A stretch of DNA of 64,000 nucleotides, from assembly GCF_002240415.1 (NCBI RefSeq), contig NZ_CP020028.1:4861501-4925500 (forward strand), written 5' to 3'. Position 1 is the stretch's first letter, and each line of letters starts with the position of its first letter. The notes beneath the pieces are model-generated. The model saw only the letters and a program-made list of their open reading frames with translations. It ran no database searches and was not told the origin of the DNA. Source of the stretch: Paenibacillus kribbensis (GTDB lineage: Bacteria > Bacillota > Bacilli > Paenibacillales > Paenibacillaceae). Shown here in pieces: positions 6,761 through 13,657 of this stretch. Both the position numbers and the translations under genes were made by a program.

Positions 6761-8335
6761 TCAATTTTTGTCAACTGTAATCGTATGATAAATCCCACTA
6801 TTTCCCATTTTATAGAGTTGCCCCTCTTCCATGCGCAGAACATGGCTGGAAAAGCTTTGGGCTACCTGCATATCGTGGGTGATGATCAGGAAGGCTGCAC
6901 CTTCGGCAGACTGTTCTGCGCACATACGGAGTAGAATGTTCGCCCCTTCGTAATCCGTTCCGGCGGTGGGCTCATCCAAAATGTACAGTTTTTTCGGCAA
7001 GATAAACTGTGCTGCTACGCTTAAAAGCCTTTTTTCGCCTCCACTCAGCAGGTACGGGGAAGCATCCAGTCTGTGATCCAGCCTGGCGGCAGTCAGCAAG
7101 CGCTGTGCCCGTTCCTCATACGCGGCGGGAATCGGCTCTCCGGTCCGTAAACCGAGCTTGACGCGAACACTGTACAAGCATTCCTCCCACACCGTTGCTG
7201 CTGCAAACTGATGCTCCGGCTGCTGAAACACATAGCCGATCCCGGTGGCAAGCTGGTGAATGGGCAGCTTCGCCATATCCTGGCCCTCCCACCACATGCG
7301 CCCCTTGGGTGCGGGCAGCAGGCCCATGAGCAGCTTGCCAAGCGTGGTTTTGCCGGAGCCGTTCTCGCCCAGCAGAACGGCTCGTTCGCCGGGCGCAAGG
7401 GCAAGGCTCACGCCTGCCAGCGCTGCCCGCTGGCTGCCGGGATAGGTGAAGGTCAGCCCCTTCACCTCCAGCAACGGCTGCCCTGTGCGGCCAGCCGCCG
7501 AGCCGGGCTTCGCTCCCGGCTCACGGGGCACGTCTCCCCTCCCTGCGGGAGAGGGGAGCAGCCCCAAGGCGGCCAGCTGCGCACGATGTTCGCGCAGCAG
7601 CATTTCCGGCGGGCCTTGAAGCAGCACGGTCCCGCCCTTCAGGACGATGACGCGCTGCGCAGCCCGCGCGGCATCGTCCATGCGGCCGGACGCGGTGACC
7701 ACCGTCCGGCCTGCGGCATGGAGCCGCCGGCAGAGCCCGACGAAGTCGCGTACAGCCGGCGGGTCCAGCTGCGCCGCTGCGTCGTCGAACACGACCAGCG
7801 GCGCTTCCAGCGCCAGCACCGCAGCAATAGCGGTGCGTTGGCGCTGGCCTCCCGAGAGGTGGCGCACGAAGGAGCCGCGCTCGGGAGCGAGGCCGACGGC
7901 CTCCAGCGCAGCAGTGAGACGCTGCGTAATTTCTGCCGGAGGCACGCGCAGGTTCTCCGGCCCGAAAGCAATCTCGTCTTCGACGATTCCCTGCACCAGT
8001 TGGGCATCCGGGTCCTGCAGCACGACGCCAGCGGTAGAGGCGACAGCAGCCAGGTCGGCCGTGTCGGGGTCCAGCCCGTACACGGTCAGCTCCCCGGTCC
8101 GTTCGCCCTCGCCCGAACGGGACAATCCGCCATGAAGCAGCTGGCACAGCGTAGATTTTCCACTTCCGCTGGCTCCGACAATCGCTACATGCTCACCCAC
8201 CATAATGTCCAGCGTCAAGCCATGTAACGCCGGCTCCGCCTGATCATCATAACAGTAGCCAAAATCCTTCAAGGACACGGCTATTTTATATCCAGAATCA
8301 TAATCGCTATGCACGCGAAGCGCGTCCCAGCTCAA
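6761..8335 (-). CDS. ykoD: ECF transporter ATPase with two fused ABC domains (YkoD-like)
   Basis: A 524-residue tandem ATPase that powers ECF vitamin uptake. Domain 1 has Walker A GASGSGKST (54-62), signature LSGGQRQR (160-167) and Walker B VVFDD (181-185); domain 2 has GENGSGKTT (about 325), LSGGEKRLL (about 438) and YILDEPTAG. In domain 1 the usual catalytic glutamate after the Walker B aspartate is Asp185, so only domain 2 shows the canonical LDE. Position, size and neighbours match B. subtilis YkoD, the ATPase of the HMP/thiamine ECF system YkoCDE. The start is TTG at 8335, inside the end of ykoE (29-base overlap); GTG at 8314 is an alternative. The stretch about 7300-8150, coding domain 1 and the linker, is strikingly GC-rich compared with both ends of the gene. 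Confidence 0.88.
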   Translation of the reverse strand: MSWDALRVHSDYDSGYKIAVSLKDFGYCYDDQAEPALHGLTLDIMVGEHVAIVGASGSGKSTLCQLLHGGLSRSGEGERTGELTVYGLDPDTADLAAVASTAGVVLQDPDAQLVQGIVEDEIAFGPENLRVPPAEITQRLTAALEAVGLAPERGSFVRHLSGGQRQRTAIAAVLALEAPLVVFDDAAAQLDPPAVRDFVGLCRRLHAAGRTVVTASGRMDDAARAAQRVIVLKGGTVLLQGPPEMLLREHRAQLAALGLLPSPAGRGDVPREPGAKPGSAAGRTGQPLLEVKGLTFTYPGSQRAALAGVSLALAPGERAVLLGENGSGKTTLGKLLMGLLPAPKGRMWWEGQDMAKLPIHQLATGIGYVFQQPEHQFAAATVWEECLYSVRVKLGLRTGEPIPAAYEERAQRLLTAARLDHRLDASPYLLSGGEKRLLSVAAQFILPKKLYILDEPTAGTDYEGANILLRMCAEQSAEGAAFLIITHDMQVAQSFSSHVLRMEEGQLYKMGNSGIYHTITVDKN

Positions 8336-8918
8336 ATCGTTTTAACAGCCCCGTACGATTCAAGGCATCGCCCAACACTTTCGTGAGCAGACCACAAAGG
8401 ATAATACCGCTGAGGATGCGCACGACCAGTGTAATCGTCAGCACCTTCCAGCCCCAATGCATATAGCCAAACATATTGGCTGCCACAATAAACCACAGCG
8501 GAACCATAGCTCCACCCGCCAGCATCAGCGAAGCCAAATTCCAGCGTCGATAGCGCAACAAGGCAAATACCAGCTCAGCAACGATCATATAGCAGACAGC
8601 CGCCGCAATTATAGCAGCGAATCCGTAAGCAGAGCCGATAAAGGACTGTACCACTGCGCCAAATGCATAAGCGATAACCGCTGTACCCGGCTTGCGAATA
8701 ATGTAATAGGCCAGCAAACCGTATATCATATACAGTCCGACAATAGTGGAAGTCGCGATAGGCCCTCCCAGACTGTTTAACGTTTTGTTAACCAGTGACA
8801 AATAAACAGTCATGACGCCGTTCAACGTCGCCAGCATCGCCATCAGTACGATATCCAGCGTCGTAAATTTTGCGAAAACACGAGATTCCTTCATATGTAT
8901 TTTCATAACTCCTCTCAT
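8307..8918 (-). CDS. ykoE: ECF transporter S component, YkoE family
   Basis: About 200 residues with five or six hydrophobic segments (VLMAMLATLNGVMTVYLSL, GGPIATSTIVGLYMIYGLLA, AVIAYAFGAVVQSFIGSAYG, GGAMVPLWFIVAANMFG, LTITLVVRILSGIILCGLL). The LNGVMTVYLSLVNK and GGPI blocks are those of the YkoE family, the substrate-binding subunit proposed to import thiamine or its HMP precursor. It overlaps the ATPase gene by 29 bases and follows the EcfT gene, so all three subunits are present. No TPP riboswitch was found here, so the vitamin specificity is inferred from family only. Starts at 8918, 8906 and 8894 are all in frame; an AGAGGAG sits just upstream of the second, so the exact start is uncertain. 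Confidence 0.85.
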   Translation of the reverse strand: MRGVMKIHMKESRVFAKFTTLDIVLMAMLATLNGVMTVYLSLVNKTLNSLGGPIATSTIVGLYMIYGLLAYYIIRKPGTAVIAYAFGAVVQSFIGSAYGFAAIIAAAVCYMIVAELVFALLRYRRWNLASLMLAGGAMVPLWFIVAANMFGYMHWGWKVLTITLVVRILSGIILCGLLTKVLGDALNRTGLLKRFELGRASRA

Positions 8919-8972
8919 AATTTACATGTTTAAGGTAACAGCCCCGGTTCCTGAACAAGCTGCTACTGTATA

Positions 8973-9035
8973 AATGTATTCACCCGCACCCATATTGTCA
9001 ACCTAAATTTAATTAAAAAGTTGACAATATGGGTG
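8973..9035 (-). promoter_or_regulatory. Promoter of ykoE-ykoD overlapped by a perfect 16-bp inverted repeat
   Basis: CACCCATATTGTCAAC (8987-9002) and GTTGACAATATGGGTG (9020-9035) are exact complements separated by 17 bases. On the minus strand the distal arm contains TTGACA (9001-8996), followed by 17 bases and TACATT (8978-8973). The repeat would therefore cover the -35 box as an operator, or act as a hairpin; no T-run follows on either strand, which argues against a plain terminator. Confidence 0.5.
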
Positions 9036-9051
9036 GAAAAGAGGTTGGTGT

Positions 9052-9810
9052 TTATAAGCTCCACCATAAAACAGCCGTAGCTATTACAGCAACCACAGCA
9101 CATATGTAGCCGAAGCGGTCATTGCCCAGTTCGCGAAGATAGGTACGATCCGCATATGCCCCAAACCCTTTTCCCTCCATTGCCAGCGCAGTCTGCTGGA
9201 CCCGTCTCACTGCATTCACCAGCACTGCAGCCGCATATCCGCTCCAATAGGCTAATCGCTTCCTCAGCCCTCGTGGCGGTTCCTGCCCACGAACCCGCCG
9301 TGCCGCCATAATGGTATGTCCTTCCTCTTCCAGCAAAGGCAAAAACGTCAGTGCCACCGAAATGCCGAACGCAAACCGATAAGGAACACGCAAACGCAGA
9401 TTCAAGGCCTGTACAAAATCTCTGGGGTCCGTTGTCGAGAGATAGATATAAGAAGCCAAAAACAGTACAAAAATCCGCAGCGTTAACGCCCCCGCGATAT
9501 CCAGTCCTTCTGTTGTAATCCCAATCGGTCCCCAGGACATCACGGTATGTCCTTCTCGAATCGCTAGAATAGACAATATAAAATACGGAATACCCACACC
9601 AATCAGGAACGACATCACCCGAAGCTGGCGTACCAAGGTCAACCTTGCGCCTAGCCAGGCCACAACGATCAGTACAGCCAATAGCGCCGCTTCATGCAGG
9701 GTCGAATCCCATGCCATCGACAGCAGACTAAAGCACCCCACCCATATCAGCTTACTTAATGGCCCCAGCCTGTGCAACAGCGACGCCCCGCCGTTATACT
9801 GAAACAGCAT
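9052..9810 (-). CDS. ykoC: ECF transporter transmembrane coupling protein EcfT (YkoC-like)
   Basis: About 252 residues, the integral membrane scaffold that joins S component and ATPase. It begins MLFQYNGGASLLHRLGPLSKL, typical of EcfT/CbiQ proteins, has four to five hydrophobic segments, and carries the two coupling-helix signatures AARRVRG (near 180) and AMEGKGFGA (near 215). The ATG at 9810 is chosen because GGAGG lies nine bases upstream; a longer frame from 9843 lacks a ribosome site. It overlaps the end of the acetyltransferase gene by 17 bases, which implies cotranscription. An inverted repeat with its own promoter-like boxes separates it from ykoE, so the S component and ATPase may be partly independent. 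Confidence 0.85.
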   Translation of the reverse strand: MLFQYNGGASLLHRLGPLSKLIWVGCFSLLSMAWDSTLHEAALLAVLIVVAWLGARLTLVRQLRVMSFLIGVGIPYFILSILAIREGHTVMSWGPIGITTEGLDIAGALTLRIFVLFLASYIYLSTTDPRDFVQALNLRLRVPYRFAFGISVALTFLPLLEEEGHTIMAARRVRGQEPPRGLRKRLAYWSGYAAAVLVNAVRRVQQTALAMEGKGFGAYADRTYLRELGNDRFGYICAVVAVIATAVLWWSL

Positions 9811-10390
9811 TTCGTTTCGCCTCCAGTCTGAGCCACTCTTCATGCAGTAAAGAATACATGAGCATGTCCTTAAAGCCTGTAGATGTATGCTGCACCTGTC
9901 GCAACAGCCCTTCCTGTGTCCAGCCCATGGAGGACAGCAAGGCTTGCGAGCCTGTATTACGCGGGTCCACCAATGCTTCCATCCGATTCAACCGTATCGT
10001 GCCATACCCGAATGACAGCACCAACCGCAACGCCTCGGTCATGTAGCCCTGCCCCCAATAGGGCTTGGCCAGTTCATAGCCAATTTCAGCTTTATAAGCC
10101 CCCTCCGTCTGCCAATAATTAAAGCCGCAGCTTCCAATCAGCTTCCCGTTCTCCTTCAGCTCGATCCCCCAGCGCAGTGCATCCTCCGTCTTCGCCAGTT
10201 CATTCAACAGCTCAATCATATCCTCTGCATCCTCACGTCCAGACATGCCGGAAAGGTTCAAATAACGGCGAACCTCCGGATCAGACCAGCACATGAACAT
10301 CATAGCAGCATCCGTGGTTTCCATTCTTCGCAGGCGAAGACGCTGGCTTTCCAGCGGTGGTATATGCCCCTTGCATGCATATGCACACAT
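9794..10390 (-). CDS. GNAT N-acetyltransferase, RimJ/RimL type
   Basis: About 198 residues. LESQRLRLRRMETTDAAMM is the usual N-terminal strand of RimJ/RimL-like acetyltransferases, and GYELAKPYWGQGYMTEALR (about 123-141) with the R/Q-x-x-G-x-G/A acetyl-CoA loop is the GNAT core; LNRMEALVDPRNTGSQALLSS follows as normal. It transfers acetyl from acetyl-CoA to an amine, often a protein N-terminus or a small molecule; the acceptor is unknown. ATG at 10390 has AAGGA nine bases upstream; a TTG at 10396 is the alternative. The gene overlaps ecfT and so heads the ECF transcript, although nothing in its sequence ties it to vitamin uptake. Confidence 0.85.
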   Translation of the reverse strand: MCAYACKGHIPPLESQRLRLRRMETTDAAMMFMCWSDPEVRRYLNLSGMSGREDAEDMIELLNELAKTEDALRWGIELKENGKLIGSCGFNYWQTEGAYKAEIGYELAKPYWGQGYMTEALRLVLSFGYGTIRLNRMEALVDPRNTGSQALLSSMGWTQEGLLRQVQHTSTGFKDMLMYSLLHEEWLRLEAKRNAVSV

Positions 10391-10645
10391 GTCCAATCAT
10401 CCTTCCAGATTAAAATGACAACAAATATACGCTACATTTAAGCATACACCTCCAACAAACACAACCTTCTTTAAAGTACGGAGATGATCGAAAGGCTACA
10501 GGTGGATTTCCTCTTGACTGAATGTATACAATCGTTATATCTTAAATTAATTAACCAATGGTAAAAGTCACTTGAATAATTACCTATTTTTAGTGGTTTA
10601 TACAACAGATTATGTAAAAATTAATGTTAGGAGCGTGGACTCTAC

Positions 10646-11125
10646 ATGTTTCAAGCTATCCCTTACGAAGGCACTCGTCAGGAACAATTCGAATCCGTTC
10701 TCGGGCAACTCCGGGCACTTGTTCACGATGAATCCAATACCATTGCCAATCTGGCAAACGCTTCTGCGCTACTAGGTCATTTTCTGCCGGATGTTAACTG
10801 GAGCGGCTTCTATCTTTATGATGGCACAGAGCTTGTACTTGGTCCTTTCCAGGGCTTGCCTGCATGTATACGGATTCCACTGGGACGCGGCGTATGCGGT
10901 ACAGCCGCAGCAGAACGGAGAACGCTTGTCATTGACGATGTGCATGCATTTCCAGGACATATCGCCTGTGACGCTGCTTCCAATAGCGAAATCGTTATTC
11001 CTCTGATCAAGAACGAGAAACTGATTGGAGTGCTGGACGTTGACAGCCCGCTAAAAGGCCGTTTTGATCATGAAGATCGTGTATTCCTAGAGGAATTTAC
11101 GTCTATTCTGGTGTCCAGCCTGTAG
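10646..11125 (+). CDS. msrC: Free methionine-(R)-sulfoxide reductase, GAF domain
   Basis: A 159-residue single GAF domain. VNWSGFYLYDGTELVLGPFQG, the two cysteines of LPACIRIPLGRGVCGTAA, the third in HIACDAASNSEIVIPL and the final IGVLDVDSP block are the marks of fRMsr (E. coli MsrC, B. subtilis YtsP). It reduces free methionine-(R)-sulfoxide in the cytosol with thioredoxin, using these three cysteines. TTAGGAGC precedes the ATG at 10646. A possible promoter TTGACT (10514-10519), 16-base spacer, TATATC lies about 100 bases upstream. It is divergent from the acetyltransferase and monocistronic. Confidence 0.93.
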   Translation: MFQAIPYEGTRQEQFESVLGQLRALVHDESNTIANLANASALLGHFLPDVNWSGFYLYDGTELVLGPFQGLPACIRIPLGRGVCGTAAAERRTLVIDDVHAFPGHIACDAASNSEIVIPLIKNEKLIGVLDVDSPLKGRFDHEDRVFLEEFTSILVSSL

Positions 11126-11214
11126 CCAAATTGTGCATATATATTGTCTTCCTTCGCCACAATAAATGAGGGTTCTAAAACCTAAAACTACCTGGCGAAG
11201 GAGATTAATGATCA

Positions 11215-11691
11215 ATGTACAACACCATGGGTCCACAACAACAGCTTCATCAGTGTGAACAAATTATGCAGCAATTGGTACAACAAACACAGCAAGGAAC
11301 TGCCATGTATCAGCAGTTGCTGCAACAGGAGCAACAAAATGCGTCGAGTCTTGAAAACCTGGTGCAACGTGAACGTAATGCAGCTCAAATGATCCAAACT
11401 GCAATCCAGCACCACCAACAAGCTGTGCAGCAATGCCAGCAAGTTATTCAGTTGTGTAATCAGTTGGAAAATACCATCCGTTCCAGCAGCCAAATGACTC
11501 AGCCCGGATTCGGCAATAACTATGCCTCCCGCAGTATGCAGCCATCCTCGTATGGTACAGGTAGCCAAATGGGTCAAAGCTTTCCGCAACACATGGGTAT
11601 GACTGGGCAGCATTATGCAGGCAGCGGTAATATGCAACAATATGGAAATAACAACCAGCAAGGCATGAGAGCGACACAAAACAGCATGTAA
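11215..11691 (+). CDS. Glutamine-rich low-complexity protein, function unknown
   Basis: 158 residues, not recognised. The first 85 are extremely rich in Gln with regular hydrophobic spacing (EQIMQQLVQQTQQG, MYQQLLQQEQQ, AAQMIQTAIQHHQQAVQQ), which predicts a long amphipathic helix or coiled coil. The remainder is rich in Gly, Ser, Asn, Met and Gln (NNYASRSMQPSSYGTGSQMG) and probably unstructured. No signal peptide or membrane segment. The composition recalls spore-coat-type and small Paenibacillus/Bacillus proteins, but that is only a resemblance. GAAGGAG stands upstream of the ATG and a strong terminator follows, so this is a real independent gene. It lies between msrC and an AbrB-like regulator. 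Confidence 0.8.
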   Translation: MYNTMGPQQQLHQCEQIMQQLVQQTQQGTAMYQQLLQQEQQNASSLENLVQRERNAAQMIQTAIQHHQQAVQQCQQVIQLCNQLENTIRSSSQMTQPGFGNNYASRSMQPSSYGTGSQMGQSFPQHMGMTGQHYAGSGNMQQYGNNNQQGMRATQNSM

Positions 11692-11707
11692 AGCTGCTCT
11701 ACACACT

Positions 11708-11757
11708 AAAGGGATGAACAGCAGCCCATCGGATTGGCTTGCTGCCCATCCCTTTTA
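11708..11757 (+). terminator. Intrinsic terminator of the glutamine-rich gene
   Basis: AAAGGGATG plus CAGCAGCC pairs with GGCTTGCTG plus CATCCCTTTT, ending in TTTT; 16 bases after the stop codon. Confidence 0.75.
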
Positions 11758-11935
11758 TACTTCTTCTCACTGCCTTGTCCACCGGCTGCCAAGCAAGCAT
11801 ATGCTGTGTGCTTCATCCGTTCGATTTCGTCAGGCGCCATTATTTACTTAATATATGCGATTGCTCCTCTAAGCCTATTCTTTTTCATCCTCTTCATTTA
11901 GTATTATAAGGATATAAAAAAAAGGAGGTTATCAT

Positions 11936-12400
11936 TTGAAAAGTACAGGTATGACACGTCCCCTAGATGCGTTAGGCCGTATCGTCATCCCCAAAGAAAT
12001 GCGAATTTCCATGGATTACAATGTGGGGGATCCTGTTGAGATTTTTGTAGATGAGGAAACCGGTGTTCTCGCCCTACGAAAATATACGGGGGTGACATGC
12101 AAAATGTGTGGTTCAACAGAGCAGCTGACTTATTTTAGAGACAGCTTTATTTGCGGGGAATGTATTGAAAGTTTAAAGAACGGTACGAATTTTAGTCCCA
12201 TGATAAGGCCAGCCAAATCTACTTTAGCCACCAGAGATCGCTCTGACAGGGAGCCCAAACGTCTGCGCCGATCGACACAACAGATGCTCAATAGCCTGAA
12301 GGAATTAATGCACAAGCACCCCAATGCAGCACAACACGAATATGCCAAAATACTTGAGGTCTCCCAAGCCCGTATATCCCAGCTCAAAAAAATGCTATAA
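11936..12400 (+). CDS. AbrB-family transition-state regulator with zinc ribbon and C-terminal HTH
   Basis: 154 residues. The first 50 (STGMTRPLDALGRIVIPKEM, DPVEIFVDEETGVLALRKY) are the AbrB/SpoVT swapped-hairpin DNA-binding domain. A CKMCG...FICGEC four-cysteine zinc ribbon follows at about 56-80. The C-terminal 40 residues (HEYAKILEVSQARISQLKK) look like a helix-turn-helix. Classical AbrB and Abh are about 95 residues and lack this HTH, so the protein is an extended version. The start is TTG at 11936, fixed by an AAGGAGG ribosome site five to seven bases upstream. It should be a dimeric DNA-binding protein acting in growth-phase control (inference from family). Single gene with its own long leader. 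Confidence 0.88.
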   Translation: MKSTGMTRPLDALGRIVIPKEMRISMDYNVGDPVEIFVDEETGVLALRKYTGVTCKMCGSTEQLTYFRDSFICGECIESLKNGTNFSPMIRPAKSTLATRDRSDREPKRLRRSTQQMLNSLKELMHKHPNAAQHEYAKILEVSQARISQLKKML

Positions 12401-12496
12401 CTACAGCTTGCTACCCTACATAGTCTACATCAGAGATTCATCATGTACAGCTACTTTTGAACCGTGATACGCGTCACCATAGCTAATCGACAAAAA

Positions 12497-12512
12497 CCAT
12501 GGACGTCCATGG
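12497..12512. repeat. Perfect 16-bp palindrome
   Basis: CCATGGACGTCCATGG, fully symmetrical, in the non-coding stretch 12401-12692 between the AbrB-like gene and a quinone reductase. No gene is visible in this stretch. Role unknown; it could be a protein-binding site. Confidence 0.4.
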
Positions 12513-12533
12513 CGAGAATTTCATACTGGGCAT

Positions 12534-12584
12534 AAAGAACCACCGGAGCTTTTGCAGGCGAGATCCTGTATCCGGTGGTTCTTT
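12534..12584 (+). terminator. Hairpin with perfect 14-bp stem downstream of the AbrB-like gene
   Basis: AAAGAACCACCGGA (12534-12547) and TCCGGTGGTTCTTT (12571-12584) with a 23-base loop. It ends in T residues on the plus strand and begins in A residues, so it can serve transcription from both sides: the regulator at 12400 and, more weakly, the reductase that stops at 12693. Confidence 0.6.
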
Positions 12585-12692
12585 GTATCTTGTGATAATG
12601 AAAATAGAAGGACGATTTTGCGCAAAAATAAATTTGAGGCCTATACAACGGAATGGGTATTTATAAAAACAGTGGCAACAAGAGGCTTATTG

Positions 12693-13259
12693 TTACGCTT
12701 TGCTGGCCATGTCTGCAATTTGGTGAAGCCAAGCCTTGCGTGTATTCTCATCCGATTGGAGCACTGATTCAAAGAATATATGATACAAGACATCAAGGCC
12801 ACAATATTCAAATATTCCTTTGTCTGACGTCAAGCGAAGCGCTTGATCCATGCCAATGCTGGCATATTCTGCATGTGACTTTCCTTGCGTATTGAGGATA
12901 ATCGCCTTTTTCCCCTTGAGCAGCCCCATTTGCACTCCATTGACATATTTGTATGCAAATCCGTAGGAGAATACGCGGTCAATGTAGCCCTTCATGATGG
13001 CTGGCATCCCCGTCCACCAAATCGGATAAATAAAGGTGATCACCTCTGCCCATTGCAAATATTCCTGCTCCCGTACAATATCTTCACCGATTTCCCCAAT
13101 GATCTCGCCGCTGCTAACCACAGCTTGAAAGTCGATTGCATAGAGATCGCGCACAACAACATCGTGCCCTTTTTGCTTTAATCCCTCGACCGCCGTGGTC
13201 AAAATCGCATGATTAAAGCTTTCTTGTGATGGGTGTGCATAAATAATAAGATGTTTCAT
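12693..13259 (-). CDS. NAD(P)H quinone reductase, flavodoxin-like fold
   Basis: About 188 residues. HLIIYAHPSQESFNHAIL is the FMN/FAD phosphate-binding start of the NQO1/MdaB/KefF family, and FIYPIWWTGMPAIMKGYIDRVFSYGFAY (about 77-104) is the conserved flavin and active-site block. Such cytosolic flavoenzymes reduce quinones by two electrons and protect against electrophile stress. The ATG at 13259 is preceded by GGAGG eight bases upstream; the frame extends to 13274 without reason. Two copies of a palindromic operator lie upstream (13291-13312 and 13381-13404), so the gene is probably held off by a TetR-type or similar repressor that is not adjacent. Confidence 0.9.
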   Translation of the reverse strand: MKHLIIYAHPSQESFNHAILTTAVEGLKQKGHDVVVRDLYAIDFQAVVSSGEIIGEIGEDIVREQEYLQWAEVITFIYPIWWTGMPAIMKGYIDRVFSYGFAYKYVNGVQMGLLKGKKAIILNTQGKSHAEYASIGMDQALRLTSDKGIFEYCGLDVLYHIFFESVLQSDENTRKAWLHQIADMASKA

Positions 13260-13290
13260 GGTTTTCCCCTCCATTTTGGCATTAGTATAT

Positions 13291-13312
13291 TAATTAGTGA
13301 TTGATCAATTAC
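13291..13312 (-). promoter_or_regulatory. Operator copy 1 of the quinone reductase gene
   Basis: TAATTAGTGATTGATCAATTA shares TTAGTGATTGATCAAT with the perfect copy at 13381-13404 and lies 30-50 bases before the start codon, where it would cover the core promoter or transcription start. Confidence 0.55.
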
Positions 13313-13380
13313 ATGAATATAAAAAAATGGATTGTGCTACGTTGTAGATTTATTATTCTTTGAATGTTCAAATAGATTTT

Positions 13381-13404
13381 GTTAGTGATTGATCAATCAC
13401 TAAC
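13381..13404 (-). promoter_or_regulatory. Operator copy 2, perfect 24-bp palindrome
   Basis: The two halves GTTAGTGATTGA and TCAATCACTAAC are exact complements with no spacer. Size and symmetry are those of a dimeric repressor site. The only gene that could use it is the quinone reductase; the other side is a terminator and a convergent gene end. Confidence 0.65.
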
Positions 13405-13529
13405 TGATTGGCCTCAGTATATTATATTCTTTTTCACTTTGCAAGTGCTTTGTTCAACTTTATATAAAAGCAGGTACCACGCTCTGAGCAAACGGCAGTA
13501 TCATCGATCACGCTGGCGGTAGGAAAAAT

Positions 13530-13593
13530 AAAGCCTGTCTAATGCGATGGCATACTTATAGCTCATGCTCTATATCTGCATCAGACAGGCTTT
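13530..13593 (-). terminator. Intrinsic terminator of the aldehyde dehydrogenase gene
   Basis: AAAGCCTGTCT (13530-13540) pairs with AGACAGGCTTT (13583-13593), extended by a second short pairing of GCAT-type bases. Leftward it ends in TTTATTTTT. The rest of 13405-13657 holds nothing else recognised. Confidence 0.65.
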
Positions 13594-13657
13594 AGAATCT
13601 ACGTTTTTACGTCTTTTCATAGACAAGGCTGCCTGCTGCCCTATGGCAAGAAACGGC

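Noticed and set aside
6619..6843. 75-codon upstream extension of the DHA2 exporter frame
   Set aside because: Polar, Cys-rich translation overlapping the end of ykoD; family proteins start near the first membrane helix.
7211..8227. 338-codon plus-strand open frame opposite ykoD
   Set aside because: Composition-driven shadow in the GC-rich block; the opposite strand encodes two clear ABC domains, and the frame has no ribosome site or recognisable motif.
8919..10600. TPP riboswitch expected with ykoEDC
   Set aside because: No CTGAGA...ACCCTTTGAACCTGATC-type core found on the minus strand in any leader of the cluster.
12451..12648. 65-codon minus-strand frame in the gap after the AbrB-like gene
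   Set aside because: Spans a terminator hairpin, lacks a ribosome site and any recognisable feature.
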